Assembly: GCA_009776675.1 (NCBI GenBank)
Contig: WRNK01000073.1
Coordinates: 1 to 6,325, forward strand
Reading direction: 5' to 3'
Length of the DNA stretch: 6,325 nt
From: Methanimicrococcus sp.
GTDB lineage: Archaea; Halobacteriota; Methanosarcinia; Methanosarcinales; Methanosarcinaceae
A program made the position numbers and the translations under genes. A model generated the notes under the pieces. The model searched no databases and had not been told where the DNA came from. It saw only the letters and a list, made by a program, of their open reading frames with translations. Positions 5,186 through 6,325 of the stretch are shown piece by piece; positions within the stretch are counted from its first letter, which is position 1; every line of letters begins with the position of its first letter.

Positions 5186-6061
5186 TTAATGCTTAGACGC
5201 ATAATGCGCGAAAATAAACTCGCGCATCAATTTGGCTGCCAAAACAGCGGAGATGCTGTTATCATATTCCGGTGCGATCTCAACGACATCAAATCCGATT
5301 GTATAAGGAGCCGTTTGGCGCAAAACTTCACGGACATCGCGGTCTGTCATTCCAAACGGTTCAGGCGTTCCAAGCCCTGCACAATAAGCCGGATCAATGG
5401 CGTCCATATCAAGTGACAGATAAATGTGTTTGCTGTCAAGGTATTTCAGCGCTTCTTGAATCACTTTTGAAATCCCCGTTTCATAAACATCATCGGCGGT
5501 ATAATATTTCACACCGGCTTTACGGGCATAATCCCATTCTTCTTTTGCACCGCTTCGGATGCCGATGGAGACATATTTTTTTGTGATGTTTTCTAAAATA
5601 TGATGAGAAACACAAGCGTGGTTATTTTTCAGCCCTCGAAAATCTTCCCGAAGATCAAAATGCGCATCCAACACAAGAACCGCAAAATCGTCTTTGTCAT
5701 CACACGCGTCATAACATGCTTTAATCGGCGCGTATGACAAGGAGTGTTCGCCACCCATCATAATCGGAAATTTGCCGTCGGCAACAATTCTTTGGACATC
5801 TTCGTAAATCCACTCCAACGTTTCATCAATATTGGCAGAAACCAAAACGTTTCCCGCATCGCAAATCGGCATATACGTCATATCCAGATCATATTTCGGA
5901 TTGTAAGGCTCAAAGTTGGCGGAGACTTTTCTCATCTCATCCGGCGCCCAGCGGCTTCCGGCACGAAAAGAAGACGTATTATCAAAAGGAGCCCCGAATA
6001 TAACATAATCGGCGTCATCATATTCATAATTTGCATCACAAAACGTTGTCGGTATAAACAT
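5186..6061 (-). CDS. speB: Agmatinase (ureohydrolase/arginase family)
   Basis: This 291-residue enzyme has the binuclear-manganese site of the arginase/agmatinase fold: GGEHS (His106), DAHFD (Asp132, His134, Asp136) and SLDMDAIDP (Asp218, Asp220). The substrate-side segments GAPFD (23-27), F-R-A-G (32-35) and NNHACV (146-151) fit archaeal agmatinases rather than arginases, and the length is normal. It would hydrolyse agmatine to putrescine and urea in the cytoplasm. Some archaeal members act instead on an agmatine-derived group on aIF5A during hypusine formation, and sequence cannot separate the two. The start ATG at 6061-6059 has GAGGA seven bases upstream. The in-frame extension to 6160 would add 33 hydrophobic residues unlike the family and is rejected. 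It is monocistronic as far as seen, with a promoter at 6162-6175 and the shared terminator downstream. Confidence 0.95.
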   Translation of the reverse strand: MFIPTTFCDANYEYDDADYVIFGAPFDNTSSFRAGSRWAPDEMRKVSANFEPYNPKYDLDMTYMPICDAGNVLVSANIDETLEWIYEDVQRIVADGKFPIMMGGEHSLSYAPIKACYDACDDKDDFAVLVLDAHFDLREDFRGLKNNHACVSHHILENITKKYVSIGIRSGAKEEWDYARKAGVKYYTADDVYETGISKVIQEALKYLDSKHIYLSLDMDAIDPAYCAGLGTPEPFGMTDRDVREVLRQTAPYTIGFDVVEIAPEYDNSISAVLAAKLMREFIFAHYASKH

Positions 6062-6068
6062 TTTTGAT

Positions 6069-6073
6069 TCCTC
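6069..6073 (-). promoter_or_regulatory. Ribosome binding site fixing the speB start
   Basis: GAGGA on the minus strand lies seven bases before ATG 6061-6059. It rules out the 33-codon in-frame extension, which would be a hydrophobic N-terminus on a soluble enzyme. Confidence 0.75.
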
Positions 6074-6161
6074 GATAATCGAAATGAATAAGATAAGAAA
6101 AAATAATTTACAAATGGTTTTGGCATAAAGAAAGTTGTATAGAGATAATCCAAAATCCATG

Positions 6162-6175
6162 TATTTAAAAATTCG
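6162..6175 (-). promoter_or_regulatory. BRE/TATA promoter of speB
   Basis: The minus strand reads CGAATTTTTAAATA: a CGAA-type BRE followed by TTTAAATA. Initiation near 6140 would give a leader of about 80 nt. A weaker A/T box lies closer to the gene (complement of about 6097-6110). Confidence 0.5.
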
Positions 6176-6325
6176 TTTGGTTAAAAAAAATGAAATGATA
6201 AAGAAAGGAAAGACAAATGAAATGATTAAAAAAAGAGAATGTGTATTAATCTTGAGTTCATTTTATAATGAAGCAAACCTAAATACCAAAATATGCAAAG
6301 TCATCATTATACGGGTCTTACAGAC
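6176..6325. other. Intergenic region at the right edge, no supported gene
   Basis: This A-rich stretch holds a 12-bp direct repeat, AAATGAAATGAT, at 6188-6199 and 6215-6226 (27-bp period), and a weak TATA-like CTAAATA near 6279-6285. The latter could serve a rightward gene starting beyond the window. A reading frame open from ATG 6222 to the window end (34 codons) has only a distant AGGA and no recognisable product. No tRNA or rRNA start is evident. Confidence 0.4.

Noticed and set aside
5744..6067. 107-codon open frame antisense to speB
   Set aside because: Overlaps the entire N-terminal half of a well-supported agmatinase and has no family features.
6062..6160. 33-codon N-terminal extension of agmatinase in the same frame
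   Set aside because: It is hydrophobic, unlike the family N-terminus, and a good GAGGA site sits right before ATG 6061. Length without it is normal for agmatinase.
6188..6226. 12-bp direct repeat AAATGAAATGAT as a possible attachment site or iteron
   Set aside because: Only two low-complexity copies, no flanking mobile gene, no third copy.
6222..6325. Possible start of a rightward gene (34 codons open to the window edge)
   Set aside because: Ribosome binding site too distant, AT-rich sequence, no recognisable product, and too little visible to judge.

Overview
The window looks like a chromosomal stretch from an AT-rich, anaerobic euryarchaeon, probably a mesophilic methanogen. Four things point there. 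It carries a Hef-type helicase/XPF-nuclease fusion, a euryarchaeal protein. It carries two small archaeal conserved families, UPF0147 and an autoantigen-p27 zinc ribbon. It carries an oxygen-sensitive class III ribonucleotide reductase. Its promoter-like sites have BRE/TATA form (for example CGAAAATTTATAAA), and its ribosome binding sites match an archaeal 16S tail (GGTGA, GAGG). The N-terminal sequence of Hef feels closest to Methanosarcinales, but that placement is an impression and not a measurement.

Layout from left to right. Bases 1-263 (+) are the C-terminal end of nrdD, followed by a G/C-stem plus T-run terminator. Bases 471-1225 (-) hold a two-gene, 1-nt-overlapping unit: a HicB-like putative antitoxin and then a HicA-like putative toxin. 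A 239-bp divergent intergenic region contains a TATA box inside an inverted repeat and separates this unit from hef (1465-3921, +). A hairpin terminator lies between hef and the convergent p27 zinc-ribbon gene (3988-4425, -). A 250-bp divergent region with promoter-like boxes on both strands and a 9-bp inverted repeat precedes a rightward pair: UPF0147 (4679-4951) and an unrecognised 43-residue, cysteine-rich, single-span membrane microprotein (4986-5117). A terminator that reads in both directions separates that pair from agmatinase (speB, 5186-6061, -), whose promoter-like box is at 6162-6175. The last ~150 bases hold no gene I can support.

Most of this is housekeeping: dNTP supply (nrdD), fork repair (hef), polyamine or hypusine metabolism (speB), and two conserved archaeal genes of unknown role. 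The accessory element is the HicA/HicB-like pair. The points most worth following are that pair with its candidate operator, the cysteine-rich microprotein, a PCNA-binding-like motif in the Hef linker, and the substitutions at two usually glycine positions in Hef. I saw no CRISPR array, insertion sequence, tRNA or rRNA.
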